The position numbers and the translations under genes are program-made. Source: Flavonifractor sp. An82 (lineage in GTDB: Bacteria > Bacillota > Clostridia > Oscillospirales > Oscillospiraceae). From it: a stretch of DNA of 64,000 nucleotides. Position 1 is the first letter of the stretch. Each line of letters starts with the position of its first letter. The notes beneath the pieces were generated by a model. It was not told where the DNA came from and did not search any database. It saw only the letters and a program-made list of their open reading frames with translations. Of this stretch, positions 11,411 through 20,306 are shown in pieces. The stretch covers positions 1-64,000 of the forward strand of contig NZ_NFHG01000018.1 of NCBI RefSeq assembly GCF_002159265.1, given 5' to 3'.

Positions 11411-11435
11411 AAAGGGAACCGACGGGGTTCCCTTT
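11411..11435 (+). terminator. Hairpin terminator after DivIVA-like gene
   Basis: 10-bp perfect stem AAAGGGAACC / GGTTCCCTTT with a 5-base loop, followed by a pyrimidine-rich but not pure T tail. It ends 55 bases before the phosphoketolase start, so it may only partly terminate. Confidence 0.6.
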
Positions 11436-11490
11436 CTCCTTCTTCTCCCCCGCCGGCGGCAGGAAGTTTTCTGAAAAGGAGTGCATCCCC

Positions 11491-13923
11491 TTGGCAAAAT
11501 CCTCCGGAGCACGCACCAAGGTCACTGTGAAAACCTCGGCCCGCATGTCCAAGAAGGGGCCCCTCAGCCCCGACGCCCTGCGGAAGCTGGACGCCTGGTG
11601 GCGGGCCTCCAACTATCTGGCCGCCGGCCAGCTCTATCTGAAGGACAATCCCCTCCTCCGCACCCCTCTGAAGCCGGAGCACCTGAAGCATGCCCCGGTG
11701 GGTCACTGGGGCACGGTGCCCGGTCAGAACTTCATCTACACCCACCTCAACCGGGTGATCACCAAGTACGATCTGAACATGATCTACGTCTGCGGCCCAG
11801 GCCACGGGGGCTCCGCCGTACTGGCCCAGAACTATCTGGACGGTACCTACAGCGAGGTCTACCCCAACGTGAGCCAGGATGAAGAGGGCATGCGCAAGCT
11901 GTTCCGCCAGTTCTCCTTCCCCGGCGGCGTGGGCAGCCACTGCGCCCCCGACACCCCCGGCTCCATCAACGAGGGGGGCGAGCTGGGCTACTCCCTGGCC
12001 CACGCCTTCGGGGCCGTTATGGACAACCCCTCCCTCATCGCCGCCTGCGTGGTGGGAGACGGGGAGGCGGAGACCGCCCCCCTGGCCGCCGCCTGGCACG
12101 GCAACAAGTTCCTGGACCCGGTGGGAGACGGGGCGGTACTCCCCATCCTCCACCTGAACGGCTACAAGAACGCCACCCCCGCCCTCTTTGCCCGCATCTC
12201 CGCCGAGGAGGTGGAGGACTACTTCAAGGGCTGCGGCTGGACTCCCCGGTTTGTGGAGGGAGACGACCCGGCCCAGATGCACCAGAAGATGGCGGCCGCC
12301 CTGGACTGGGCGGTGCGGGAGATCCAGCGCATCCAGGAGAGCGCCCGTTCCTTCGGGGAGACCGAGCGGCCCCGGTGGCCCATGGTGGTCTTCCGCTCTC
12401 CCAAGGGGTGGACCTGCCCCAAGGAGGCGGACGGCACCGCCCTGGAGGGCACCAGTCGGGTCCACCAGCTGCCCCTGGCGGTGGACGAGGCCCATCCCGA
12501 GCAGCTTCCCCTGCTGGAGGAGTGGCTGCGCAGCTACCACCCCGAGGAGCTCTTTGATGAGACCGGGGCCCCGTCTGCGGTACTGCGGGCCATGGCCCCC
12601 CAGGGCCAGCGGCGGATGGGCCCCAACCCCCACGCCAACGGCGGTCTGCTGCTGCGGGATCTGCGCACCCCCGACTTTTCCAAGTATGCCGTGGACGTCC
12701 CCGCCCCCGGCGCGGTGGAGGCGGAGGATATGGCCGAGCTGGGCAAGTACGTCAGGGACGTGCTCAAGCTCAACCAGAAGGCCAAAAACTTCCGCATCTT
12801 CTCCCCTGACGAGACTATGAGCAACAAGCTGTGGGCCGCGCTGGAGGCCAGCGACCGCCGGTGGAACGCCGACCTGCTGCCCGGGGAGAAGGGCCTCTCC
12901 CCCAGCGGCCGCATCCTGGACGGCATGCTCAGCGAGCACATGTGCCAGGGCTGGCTGGAGGGCTACCTGCTCACCGGCCGCCACGGCTTCCTCAACAGCT
13001 ACGAGGCCTTCATCCGCATCGTGGACTCCATGGTGAGCCAGTACGCCAAGTGGCTCAAGGTGGCGGGGTCCCTGCCCTGGCGGCAGGACATCGCCTCCCT
13101 CAACTACGTCCTCTCCTCCAACGTGTGGCAGCAGGACCAGAACGGCTTCACCCACCAGGACCCGGGCTTCCTGGACCACGTGGCCAACAAGAAGGCCGAC
13201 GTGGTGCGGCTCTACCTGCCCCCCGACGCCAACTGCCTGCTGTCCTGCTTCGACCACTGCATCAAAAGCCGCAACTACATCAACGTGCTGGTGACCTCCA
13301 AGTATCCCCGGCCCCAGTGGCTCACTATGGACGAGGCCATCAAGCACTGCACCCACGGCATCGGCATCTGGCAGTGGGCCTCCAACGACCAGGGGGCCGA
13401 GCCTGACGCGGTGCTGGCCTGCTGCGGCGAGACGCCCACCCTGGAGACCCTGGCCGCCGTCACCATCCTGCGGCGCTACCTGCCCGAGCTGAAGGTGCGG
13501 GTGGTCAACGTGGTGGACCTGATGAAGCTGCAGCCCCACACCGAGCACCCCCACGGCCTCACCGACGAGGACTACGACGTGCTCTTCACCGTGGACAAGC
13601 CCATCATCTTCGCCTTCCACGGCTACGCCACCCTGGTCCACGAGCTGACCTACCGGCGGCACAACAAGAACCTCCACGTCCGGGGTTATAAAGAAGAGGG
13701 CGGTCTCACCACCCCCTTCGACATGCGGGTGCAGAACAACATCGACCGCTTCGACCTGGTCATCGACACCGTCAAGCGCCTGCCCCAGCTGGGCAACCGG
13801 GGGGCCTTCCTCATCCAGCTGATGAAGGACAAGCTGGTGGAGCACCGGCAGTACATCACCGCCCACGGCCAGGACCTGCCCGAGATCCGGGACTGGAAGT
13901 GGAACGGCGGCGCGGGCATCTGA
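11491..13923 (+). CDS. xfp: Phosphoketolase (xylulose-5-phosphate/fructose-6-phosphate)
   Basis: An 810-aa thiamine-diphosphate enzyme that cleaves xylulose-5-P (and often fructose-6-P) with phosphate to acetyl-phosphate plus glyceraldehyde-3-P or erythrose-4-P. The family landmarks [13 protein letters not shown] (ThDP/Mg binding) and the closing WxW segment are present, and the length is typical. The start is a TTG at 11491 with AAAAGGA 10 bases upstream; no ATG fits better. It allows pentose catabolism through a bifid-type shunt and makes acetyl-P directly. It is a single-gene unit flanked by hairpins or promoters. The exact substrate preference cannot be read from sequence. Confidence 0.95.
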   Translation: MAKSSGARTKVTVKTSARMSKKGPLSPDALRKLDAWWRASNYLAAGQLYLKDNPLLRTPLKPEHLKHAPVGHWGTVPGQNFIYTHLNRVITKYDLNMIYVCGPGHGGSAVLAQNYLDGTYSEVYPNVSQDEEGMRKLFRQFSFPGGVGSHCAPDTPGSINEGGELGYSLAHAFGAVMDNPSLIAACVVGDGEAETAPLAAAWHGNKFLDPVGDGAVLPILHLNGYKNATPALFARISAEEVEDYFKGCGWTPRFVEGDDPAQMHQKMAAALDWAVREIQRIQESARSFGETERPRWPMVVFRSPKGWTCPKEADGTALEGTSRVHQLPLAVDEAHPEQLPLLEEWLRSYHPEELFDETGAPSAVLRAMAPQGQRRMGPNPHANGGLLLRDLRTPDFSKYAVDVPAPGAVEAEDMAELGKYVRDVLKLNQKAKNFRIFSPDETMSNKLWAALEASDRRWNADLLPGEKGLSPSGRILDGMLSEHMCQGWLEGYLLTGRHGFLNSYEAFIRIVDSMVSQYAKWLKVAGSLPWRQDIASLNYVLSSNVWQQDQNGFTHQDPGFLDHVANKKADVVRLYLPPDANCLLSCFDHCIKSRNYINVLVTSKYPRPQWLTMDEAIKHCTHGIGIWQWASNDQGAEPDAVLACCGETPTLETLAAVTILRRYLPELKVRVVNVVDLMKLQPHTEHPHGLTDEDYDVLFTVDKPIIFAFHGYATLVHELTYRRHNKNLHVRGYKEEGGLTTPFDMRVQNNIDRFDLVIDTVKRLPQLGNRGAFLIQLMKDKLVEHRQYITAHGQDLPEIRDWKWNGGAGI

Positions 13924-13929
13924 CCCGCC

Positions 13930-13958
13930 TTGCCAAAATCAGGCTTGTGTGCTAATCT
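13930..13958 (+). promoter_or_regulatory. Promoter of the DtxR/MntR-type regulator
   Basis: TTGCCA (13930-13935), 17 bases, TAATCT (13953-13958), 33 bases before the ATG at 13992. Moderate match. Confidence 0.5.
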
Positions 13959-13991
13959 TATAGAAAAGCCACAGACGGGAAGGATCAAAGG

Positions 13992-14375
13992 ATGAACATT
14001 TACGAATCTGCGGAAAACTATCTGGAGGCCATCCTCAGCCTCCGGGAGCGCCACGGCATGGTCCGCTCCATCGACATCGCCAACGAGCTCCACTTCTCCA
14101 AGCCCAGCGTCAGCGTGGCCATGAAAAAGCTGCGTGAGAGCGGCTATGTGGAGATGGACAAGGACGGGCTCATTTCCCTGCTCCCCGCCGGGGAGGAGAT
14201 CGCCCGCCGCATCTATGAGCGCCACCAGCTGCTCACCCGGTTCTTCACCTATCTGGGGGTGAGCCCCGAGGTGGCCGCCGCCGACGCCTGCAAGATCGAG
14301 CACGACCTCAGCGAGGAGACCTTTCAGAAGATCAAGGAGCACGCCATGGGCAAGGGGGAGCTTTCCCAGCCCTGA
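13992..14375 (+). CDS. DtxR/MntR-family metal-dependent transcriptional regulator
   Basis: A 127-aa protein with an N-terminal winged helix (residues 5-65, SIDIANELHFSKPSVSVAMKKLRESGYV) and a C-terminal dimerisation/metal-binding helical region (70-127) with the Glu/His-rich IYERHQLL...KIEHDLSEET pattern of MntR/IdeR. Such regulators repress manganese or iron uptake genes when metal is abundant. The protein lacks the SH3-like third domain of DtxR, so it is MntR-sized. No transporter gene adjoins it, so its targets lie elsewhere. A strong terminator follows. Mn versus Fe specificity is not decided. Confidence 0.85.
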   Translation: MNIYESAENYLEAILSLRERHGMVRSIDIANELHFSKPSVSVAMKKLRESGYVEMDKDGLISLLPAGEEIARRIYERHQLLTRFFTYLGVSPEVAAADACKIEHDLSEETFQKIKEHAMGKGELSQP

Positions 14376-14394
14376 ACCCCACTGTCATCACCCG

Positions 14395-14421
14395 AAAATG
14401 GCCGCCGATGGCGGCCATTTT
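14395..14421 (+). terminator. Intrinsic terminator after MntR-type regulator
   Basis: Perfect 12-bp stem AAAATGGCCGCC / GGCGGCCATTTT with a 3-base loop and T-run, 20 bases past the stop codon. Confidence 0.9.
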
Positions 14422-14448
14422 TTATGGAACCCCTTAGGAGAACGTACT

Positions 14449-16569
14449 ATGACCTTCCATCAATTCAAACAGACCTACGGTCTCTGTCTGGACCGACAGC
14501 AGGAGGCCGCCGTCCAGGCTGTGGAGGGGCCGGTGCTGCTGCTGGCGGTACCGGGCAGCGGCAAGACCACCGTGCTGGTCACCCGCATCGGCTACCTGGT
14601 GCTGGCCCTGGGGGTCCCCCCCGAGTCCATCCTCACCATGACCTACACCGTCTCCGCCGCCCGGGACATGAAGGCCCGCTTCGCCGCCCTCTTTGGCCCG
14701 GAACTGGCGGAAAAACTTGCCTTCCGCACCATCAACGGGGTGTGCTCCTCCATCATCCGCCGGTGTGAACAGCTGGTGGGCCAGAAGGCCTTCGACCTGC
14801 TGGAGGACACCGGGCGGCAGGCCGCTCTCATCGGGGAGATCTGCCGCAATCTCACCGGGGAGTTCGCCCCGGAGGCCACCATCAAGGCCATCCAGACCGC
14901 TATCACCTATGTGAAAAACCGTCTCCCCTGCCAGACCGACCTGAATGAGGTGGAGGTGGAGGGGGTGGACTTCCCCGCCGTCTACAAGGCCTACAACCAG
15001 GCCCTGCGGCAGCGGCGGCTCATGGACTACGACGACCAGCTGGGCTACGCATATCAGATCCTGCGGCGCTACCCCCAGATCCTCCGGGAGTGGCGGCGGC
15101 GGTGCGCCTACCTGTGCGTGGACGAGGCTCAGGATACCTCCCAGATCCAGCACGCAATCATCCGCCTGCTGGCGGGAGAGCAGGTCCAGCTCTTCATGGT
15201 GGGGGACGAGGACCAGAGCATCTACGGCTTCCGGGCCGCCTGTCCCCAGGCCCTTCACTCCTTTGAGAACACTTACCCCGGCGCCCGGGTGCTGCTGCTG
15301 GAGCAGAACTACCGCTCCACCCGCCAGATCGTGGCGGCGGCGGACAGGTTCATCCGACTCAACACCCAGCGCCGCCCCAAGACCATGCATGCCGCCGTGG
15401 GCGACGGCCCCGCCCTCCGACAGATCGAGGTGTACGACCGGCAGCGCCAGTATCAATATCTGGCCAAGGTGGCGGAACACTGCGACAAGGAGACGGCGGT
15501 GCTCTACCGGGACAACGACAGCGCCCTCCCCCTCATGGACCTGCTGGAGCGCTCCGGTACCCCCTACCGCTGCCGCCAGGTGGACAGCGGCTTTTTCACC
15601 CACCGGGTGGTGCGGGATGTGACCAACATCGTCCGCCTGGCTCAGGACCCCTGGAACGGGGAGCTGTTCCTGGACCTCTACTACAAGCTGGGAGCTGGCA
15701 TCAGCCGGGCCGCCGCCCAGGAGGCGGTCAATCGCTGCTCCCCCGCTGGGGAAACCCTGCTGGAATATCTGGCGGGCTGCTCTTCCCTCTCCCCCTGGAG
15801 CCGCAAGCAGTGTAAAGCCCTCCAGACCCACCTGAACAACCTGCTGGAGGAGCAGGCGGACAAGGCGGTGTACCGCATCGTCCACTTCATGGGCTACGGG
15901 GCCTATCTGGAGGAGCGGGGGGCGGACAACCGCAAGCTGCCCATTTTGGAGGCCCTGGGGGCCAACGAGTCCACCCCCGCCGGGCTGCTCCGGCGGTTGG
16001 AGGAGCTGGAGGAGGTGGTGCGCCGGGGCTCGGCCCACCCGGACTGCCCCTTTGTCCTGTCCACCATCCACTCCAGCAAGGGTCTGGAGTACGACCGGGT
16101 GATTTTGATGGACGTGGCCGACGGCCTGCTGCCCAAGCTGTCCCCCACCCCCAAGGAGGACGAGAGCGAGGAGGAAATCAACCAGCGTGAGGAGGAGCGG
16201 CGGCTCTTCTACGTTGGCATGACCCGTGCCAGGCACGAGCTGTGGGTCATGACCTTCCGGCGGCCTGAACTGGCCTCCACCTTCTCCTCCTTCCTCTTCC
16301 CGCAGAAGGAAGCCACGGAGAAGAAAAAGGCTCCCGCCCGGAAAAGCCCTGACCCGGCGGCCCTGTCCGCCAAACTCACCGCTGCCGCCAAGGACTACAT
16401 CCCCGGCACCCGGGTGCGCCACGCCCGCTACGGTCCCGGCCTGCTCCTCACCCGAGAGGGGGACCGGATCACCGTCCGCTTTGACGACGGCACAGTGAAG
16501 CCCTTCTCCCTCCCCACCGCCCTGGGCATGGGTCAATTTGTGCTGGAGGGCCACCGGCTCGACAAATGA
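14449..16569 (+). CDS. UvrD/PcrA-type superfamily 1 DNA helicase
   Basis: A 706-aa ATP-dependent 3'-5' helicase. Walker A is AVPGSGKTT near residue 35, motif II is CVDEAQDTSQIQ, and motif III is MVGDEDQSIYGFR. Motif IV is NYRST, and motifs V/VI are STIHSSKGLEYD and RRLFYVGMTRAR. The C-terminus (about 660-700, GTRVRHARYGPGLLL...VRFDDGTVKPF) resembles the Tudor-like RNA-polymerase-binding domain of PcrA. The start at 14449 has TTAGGAG 8 bases upstream. It is shorter than canonical PcrA (about 720-740), and a dedicated pcrA may exist elsewhere, so the symbol is left open. A terminator overlaps the region just after its stop. Confidence 0.9.
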   Translation: MTFHQFKQTYGLCLDRQQEAAVQAVEGPVLLLAVPGSGKTTVLVTRIGYLVLALGVPPESILTMTYTVSAARDMKARFAALFGPELAEKLAFRTINGVCSSIIRRCEQLVGQKAFDLLEDTGRQAALIGEICRNLTGEFAPEATIKAIQTAITYVKNRLPCQTDLNEVEVEGVDFPAVYKAYNQALRQRRLMDYDDQLGYAYQILRRYPQILREWRRRCAYLCVDEAQDTSQIQHAIIRLLAGEQVQLFMVGDEDQSIYGFRAACPQALHSFENTYPGARVLLLEQNYRSTRQIVAAADRFIRLNTQRRPKTMHAAVGDGPALRQIEVYDRQRQYQYLAKVAEHCDKETAVLYRDNDSALPLMDLLERSGTPYRCRQVDSGFFTHRVVRDVTNIVRLAQDPWNGELFLDLYYKLGAGISRAAAQEAVNRCSPAGETLLEYLAGCSSLSPWSRKQCKALQTHLNNLLEEQADKAVYRIVHFMGYGAYLEERGADNRKLPILEALGANESTPAGLLRRLEELEEVVRRGSAHPDCPFVLSTIHSSKGLEYDRVILMDVADGLLPKLSPTPKEDESEEEINQREEERRLFYVGMTRARHELWVMTFRRPELASTFSSFLFPQKEATEKKKAPARKSPDPAALSAKLTAAAKDYIPGTRVRHARYGPGLLLTREGDRITVRFDDGTVKPFSLPTALGMGQFVLEGHRLDK

Positions 16570-16571
16570 AC

Positions 16572-16607
16572 AAAACGGGACATCTGTTTCGGCAGATGTC
16601 CCGTTTT
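16572..16607 (+). terminator. Intrinsic terminator after the helicase gene
   Basis: Perfect 15-bp stem starting AAAACGGGACATCTG with a 6-base loop, beginning 3 bases after the TGA stop. Confidence 0.92.
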
Positions 16608-16628
16608 CATTCTTTCTCGCAGAATAGA

Positions 16629-16657
16629 TTGACAGCCCTGGGGCGGTATGTTAAAAT
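16629..16657 (+). promoter_or_regulatory. Promoter of the DUF554 gene
   Basis: Perfect TTGACA (16629-16634), 17 bases, TAAAAT (16652-16657), between the helicase terminator and the DUF554 start. Confidence 0.75.
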
Positions 16658-16724
16658 GCCGGGTCTTTTGCTCCAGGGCGGACCACCCGGAGGAGCGCAC
16701 ATCAAAATCAGGAGGAAGATAGCC

Positions 16725-17432
16725 ATGCTGATCCCCAAAGGTATACTCATCGACTGCTGCTGTGTCCTGTTTGGCACCAATCTGGGCAGTCTGCTGAAAG
16801 ACCGGGTCCCCCAGACCATCAAGGAGCCCATGAATGTGATCTTCGGTCTGGCGGCCATCGCCATCGGCATCACATCCATCATCAAGCTTCAGACGCTGCC
16901 CGCCGTCATTCTGGCCCTTATCCTGGGCGGACTCATCGGCGAACTGCTGGGCCTGGACGGTAAAGTCCGCCGCCTCTTTCAGTCCGCCATCGAGAGGCTG
17001 CACTTTCGCATACCCGGGGATCGGGACGCGTACATGCAGTTTTACCTGCTGGTGGCGGTGACTCTCTGTGCCAGCGGCACCAACATCTTTGGGGCCATTA
17101 ACGAGGGCATCTCCGGCGACTTCACCATTCTGCTCTCCAAGGGTGTGATGGACATTTTCGCCGCTACCATCTTTGCCGCCACCCTGGGCCGGGCCATGAA
17201 CCTCATTGTCCTGCCCCAGTTTCTCATCCTCTGCGCCTGCTTCTACGGCGCGCAGTTCATCCTGCCCCTTACCACTCCGGCCATGCTCAATGATTTTGTC
17301 GCCATGGGCGGACTGCTCACCTTCGTGCTTGGCCTGAGCATCGCCAGAATCAAGCACATCAGCGCAGTCAACCTGCTGCCCTGCTTGTTTTTAATCTGGC
17401 CCTGCTCCTGGCTGTTTGGTCTGATCGCCTGA
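16725..17432 (+). CDS. DUF554 family membrane protein
   Basis: A 235-aa polytopic membrane protein of the DUF554 (YdfK-like) family: seven or so hydrophobic segments, starting MLIPKGILIDCCCVLFGTNLGSLL, with the conserved early GTxLG and ALILGGLIGELLGLD blocks. Function is unknown; transport has been proposed for relatives. The ATG at 16725 is preceded by AGGAGGAAGAT, a strong ribosome-binding site, so the longer upstream frame is not used. It converges on the trmH-type gene with only 7 bases between stops and no clear terminator. Confidence 0.85.
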   Translation: MLIPKGILIDCCCVLFGTNLGSLLKDRVPQTIKEPMNVIFGLAAIAIGITSIIKLQTLPAVILALILGGLIGELLGLDGKVRRLFQSAIERLHFRIPGDRDAYMQFYLLVAVTLCASGTNIFGAINEGISGDFTILLSKGVMDIFAATIFAATLGRAMNLIVLPQFLILCACFYGAQFILPLTTPAMLNDFVAMGGLLTFVLGLSIARIKHISAVNLLPCLFLIWPCSWLFGLIA

Positions 17433-17439
17433 GGCCTGC

Positions 17440-18267
17440 TCACCGGGCCCGCAGCTCCCAGAAGGCCACGGCGCTGGCCGCCGCCACGTTGAGGGAGTCC
17501 ACCCCGTGGGACATGGGGATGCACACGGTGTAGTCACAGGCGGCGATGGTGTGGTCGGACAGGCCGTCCCCCTCGGTACCCAGCACGATGGCCAGCTTGT
17601 CCTCCTGCCGCAGCCGGGGGTCCTCGATGCTGATGGCGGTGTCGCTGAGGGCCATGGCCACCGTCTTAAAGCCCAGGGCGTTGAGGCGGCTCAGCCCCGG
17701 CTGGGGCCACTGGGAGGGGTCGTCGCCGATGCGGGTCCAGGGGATCTGGAATACGGTGCCCATGCTCACCCGGGCCGCCCGGCGGTACAGGGGGTCGCAG
17801 CAGGTGGGGGTGACCAACACCGCGTCCATATGAAGGGCGGCGGCGGAGCGGAAGATGGCCCCCACGTTGGTGGAGTCCACAATGCCCTCCAGCACCGCCA
17901 CCCGGCGGGCGTTGGCGCACAGCTCCTCCACCGTGGGCAGCACCGGACGCCGCATGGCGCACAGCACCCCCCGGGTCACCTCATAGCCGGTGAGGCCGGC
18001 CAGCACCTCCCGGTCGGCGGTGTAGAGGGGAATCTGGCCGCAGCGGGCCACCACCTCCCCGGCGGGGCCGTCGATCTTTTTCCGCTCCATCAGCAGGGAC
18101 AGGGGCTCATACCCGGCGTCCAGGGCCCGCAGGATCACCTTGGGGCTCTCGGCAATGAAGATGCCCTTCTCCGGCTCCAGCCGGTTGCGCAGCTGGGCCT
18201 CGGTGAGCCGGGCATAGCAGTCCAGCTGGGGATCGGAATAGTCGGTGATCTCAATGATGTTGGCCAT
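17440..18267 (-). CDS. TrmH/SpoU-family RNA 2'-O-methyltransferase
   Basis: A 275-aa knotted SPOUT methyltransferase. Motif 1 (GIVDSTNVGAIFRSAAAL), motif 2 (LAIVLGTEGDGL) and motif 3 (IPMSHGVDSLNVAAASAV) are intact, and the catalytic arginine lies in motif 1. The N-terminal ~100 residues resemble the substrate-binding domain of RlmB/TsnR-type enzymes. It methylates a ribose in rRNA or tRNA; the target nucleotide cannot be assigned. It is likely monocistronic. Confidence 0.9.
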   Translation of the reverse strand: MANIIEITDYSDPQLDCYARLTEAQLRNRLEPEKGIFIAESPKVILRALDAGYEPLSLLMERKKIDGPAGEVVARCGQIPLYTADREVLAGLTGYEVTRGVLCAMRRPVLPTVEELCANARRVAVLEGIVDSTNVGAIFRSAAALHMDAVLVTPTCCDPLYRRAARVSMGTVFQIPWTRIGDDPSQWPQPGLSRLNALGFKTVAMALSDTAISIEDPRLRQEDKLAIVLGTEGDGLSDHTIAACDYTVCIPMSHGVDSLNVAAASAVAFWELRAR

Positions 18268-18349
18268 GTCTTTTCTTCTCCTGCCTTCTCGTCGTCCTTC
18301 GTTCAGAAGGTCGTTCTCTCTTGTTGTTCCCTTAGGTTGTTAGGGGGCG

Positions 18350-18412
18350 CTTTTTGCACCGGGTCCAGGGTCCTTTTCAACTCTGGTGGTGGGTCCTTTT
18401 TGCACCGGGTCC
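18350..18412. repeat. 17-bp direct repeat in intergenic region
   Basis: CTTTTTGCACCGGGTCC occurs at 18350-18366 and again at 18396-18412, start to start 46 bases. It lies between the macrodomain gene (ending 18423) and the trmH-type gene start (18267). No hairpin or promoter is evident. Confidence 0.7.
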
Positions 18413-18422
18413 CGGTCGCTTT

Positions 18423-18929
18423 TCAGCCCCGGTCCAGGCGCTCCAGCACCTGCTGCCCCAGGCGGAAGGTAGGCCCGTCGTAGGCCACCAGGCAGACCGT
18501 CATATCCGCCCCGGCAAACTTCCGGATGCTGGTGATGGCCACCTCCAGGGCCTCCTCCTTGGGATAGCCGTACACTCCGGCGGAGATGAGTGGAAAGGCC
18601 ACCGTTTGGCAGCCATGCTCCCCGGCCAGAGCCAGGCTGTTGCGGTAGCAGCTGGTAAGCAGTTCCCGTTCACCGTGGCTGCCGCCGTGCCACACAGGGC
18701 CCACAGTGTGGATCACATACTTGCTGGGCAGATGGTAGCCGCCGGTGATTTTGGCCTCCCCGGTGGGACAGCCCCCCAGGGTGCGGCACTCGGCCAACAG
18801 CTCCGGGCCCGCCGCCCGGTGGATGCAGCCGTCCACCCCGCCGCCTCCCAGCAAGGTACTGTTGGCGGCGTTGACGATGGCGTCTACCTTTAAAGTCGTA
18901 ATATCCCCCTGGATCAGTTCCAGCTTCAT
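18423..18929 (-). CDS. Macrodomain protein (O-acetyl-ADP-ribose deacetylase-like)
   Basis: A 168-aa single macrodomain of the YmdB/MacroD type. The ADP-ribose-binding blocks are present: [32 protein letters not shown] (near 20-45), [13 protein letters not shown] and the phosphate loop ISAGVYGYP. The family hydrolyses O-acetyl-ADP-ribose or mono-ADP-ribose on proteins. A near-ideal AAGGAGG lies before the ATG at 18929, so the upstream in-frame extension is rejected. The gene follows the YczE-like gene in the same direction by 25 bases and may be co-transcribed with the Crp/Fnr-like sensor. Confidence 0.9.
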   Translation of the reverse strand: MKLELIQGDITTLKVDAIVNAANSTLLGGGGVDGCIHRAAGPELLAECRTLGGCPTGEAKITGGYHLPSKYVIHTVGPVWHGGSHGERELLTSCYRNSLALAGEHGCQTVAFPLISAGVYGYPKEEALEVAITSIRKFAGADMTVCLVAYDGPTFRLGQQVLERLDRG

Positions 18930-18954
18930 GGCGTTTCCTCCTTGGATATCAATA

Positions 18955-19620
18955 TCAGCGGCGGCACAGAACCGCCTGTTCAAATTTGGCCAGGGGCTTG
19001 CTGAACCACTTGGCCAGCAAACCCACGCAGATGGCGGCGGCCACAGTGCCTTCCCGCACTCCCTCCAGCCGGCCCAGAAAGACCAGCCCGGTGACGATGG
19101 AGATACACACCAGGGTCACATCAAAAATCACCTTCATGTTGCCGAACTTCACCGGCGCCACCTGGCAGATAGCCAGCACCACGCCCTCGCCGGCGGTGGT
19201 GACCAGCCGGGCGGTAACCTCGATGCTCACCCCCAGGCCCACCAGCACGATACCGATGGCGCACAGCACCCACTGCTGGAGGTAGTTACTGTAATGTACT
19301 CCCTGGAGCACCACACCCGCCCCGTCGATAAACAAGCCGAATACGATGGCAGCCGGGAACTGGAGCAGCTGCACCCACTGGTACCGTCTGCGCAGAATGG
19401 CGATCTGGAGCAGCACAAAGATGCCGTTCATAATGATAGTGGTGGTGCCCACCGACAGGCCGGAGATATAGCCGGTCACATAGGGCACGCTGGAGATGGG
19501 CGAGGTACCCAGGGCCCCCTTGATGGAAAAGGCCACCCCGAAGGCCATGACCCCAAATCCCACCAGAAGCATCAGCAGACGGAGCGGAATGTGCTCCAGC
19601 CGCTGTTTTTCTTTCTCCAT
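18955..19620 (-). CDS. YczE/YyaS/YitT-type membrane protein
   Basis: A 221-aa polytopic membrane protein: hydrophobic helices at about 10-35, 45-75, 80-110, 115-150 and 165-190. The [16 protein letters not shown] block near the first helix pair is typical of the YczE/YitT (DUF6198-like) group, of unproven transport function. The start at 19620 is chosen over the earlier ATG (19638) because GAGGAGG overlaps the first and lies 9 bases before the second. It directly follows the Crp/Fnr-like gene (15 bases). A link to the divergent hpdBCA genes is possible but unproven. Confidence 0.75.
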   Translation of the reverse strand: MEKEKQRLEHIPLRLLMLLVGFGVMAFGVAFSIKGALGTSPISSVPYVTGYISGLSVGTTTIIMNGIFVLLQIAILRRRYQWVQLLQFPAAIVFGLFIDGAGVVLQGVHYSNYLQQWVLCAIGIVLVGLGVSIEVTARLVTTAGEGVVLAICQVAPVKFGNMKVIFDVTLVCISIVTGLVFLGRLEGVREGTVAAAICVGLLAKWFSKPLAKFEQAVLCRR

Positions 19621-19634
19621 TTCATTCTGCCTCC

Positions 19635-20135
19635 TCACTGGATCGCCCCGGCGCCCATCAGAAAATAGAAGGCGGCGTTCTCCTCCAGGGAGAAGAGGTT
19701 GAGGCTTAGAGTCTTGCGGTACATGTGGTAGGTACGCTTGCTGGTGCTCCGGTAAAAGACCAGAGCAAAGGCCGGATCCCCCATCAATTCCTGGAAGAGA
19801 TCGTCGGAAAACTCCAGGTACATACAGTCGGAGCGGGCCACAATGGTGGAGTCGAAGTTGAAGCCCCGCAGCTTGCTGATGTGCCCGGAGAACTCCCCCC
19901 GGCCCACCTGGTCCAGCAGCATCCGCCGTCCCTTATAGGAGAAGCTGAAGATCTTCACGTCTCCCCGCAGCAGGTAGATAATGTGGCAGCCGCTGTCCCC
20001 CGCGTCGGCAATGCAGTCCCCCGCCTGGGCCTTGCACAGGGGAATGCGCCCCGCCTCATAGTGGGCGGCAATGAGCGGATAGATCTCCAGCTCCCGGATG
20101 CCTGTCTCCACCTCGCCCCGCACTGTCTGTATCAT
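19635..20135 (-). CDS. Crp/Fnr-type sensor protein lacking the HTH domain
   Basis: A 166-aa protein with an N-terminal cyclic-nucleotide-binding-like beta-roll (about 15-120; GDSGCHIIYLLRGDVKIF, GEFSGHISKLRG) and the start of the long dimerisation helix. It ends at ENAAFYFLMGAGAIQ, just where Crp/Fnr proteins enter the winged helix (family usually about 220-235 aa). The next gene starts 15 bases later, leaving no room for the missing domain and showing no out-of-frame remnant. It may be a decayed regulator, a sensor acting through a partner, or a dominant-negative form. It is divergent from hpdB. Confidence 0.75.
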   Translation of the reverse strand: MIQTVRGEVETGIRELEIYPLIAAHYEAGRIPLCKAQAGDCIADAGDSGCHIIYLLRGDVKIFSFSYKGRRMLLDQVGRGEFSGHISKLRGFNFDSTIVARSDCMYLEFSDDLFQELMGDPAFALVFYRSTSKRTYHMYRKTLSLNLFSLEENAAFYFLMGAGAIQ

Positions 20136-20183
20136 GGTTCACGCCGCCCTCCCCGGGACCAAACCGTCCGTCGCAATATGTTT

Positions 20184-20212
20184 AGTTTAGCACAGCCGCG
20201 TTCCTTCCGCAA
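20184..20212 (-). promoter_or_regulatory. Promoter of the Crp/Fnr-like gene
   Basis: Minus strand TTGCGG (20207-20212), 17 bases, TAAACT (20184-20189), 49 bases before the start at 20135. It is divergent from the hpdB promoter. Confidence 0.6.
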
Positions 20213-20234
20213 CCGTGGGGAAAATCTGCGCTGC

Positions 20235-20275
20235 AGTGCAAAATGCACTTCTGTCCTCATGAGTTCAGGTATAAT
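20235..20275 (+). promoter_or_regulatory. hpdB promoter with palindrome in place of the -35 box
   Basis: A perfect TATAAT (20270-20275) has no recognisable -35 hexamer 17 bases upstream. Instead a 15-base palindrome AGTGCA-AAA-TGCACT (20235-20249) is centred about 40 bases before the expected transcription start. That is the geometry of a class II activator site, suggesting activator-dependent control of hpdBCA. The cognate activator is not identified. Confidence 0.6.
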
Positions 20276-20306
20276 ATTTCTTATATCATATAAGAAAGGA
20301 CGGTTG

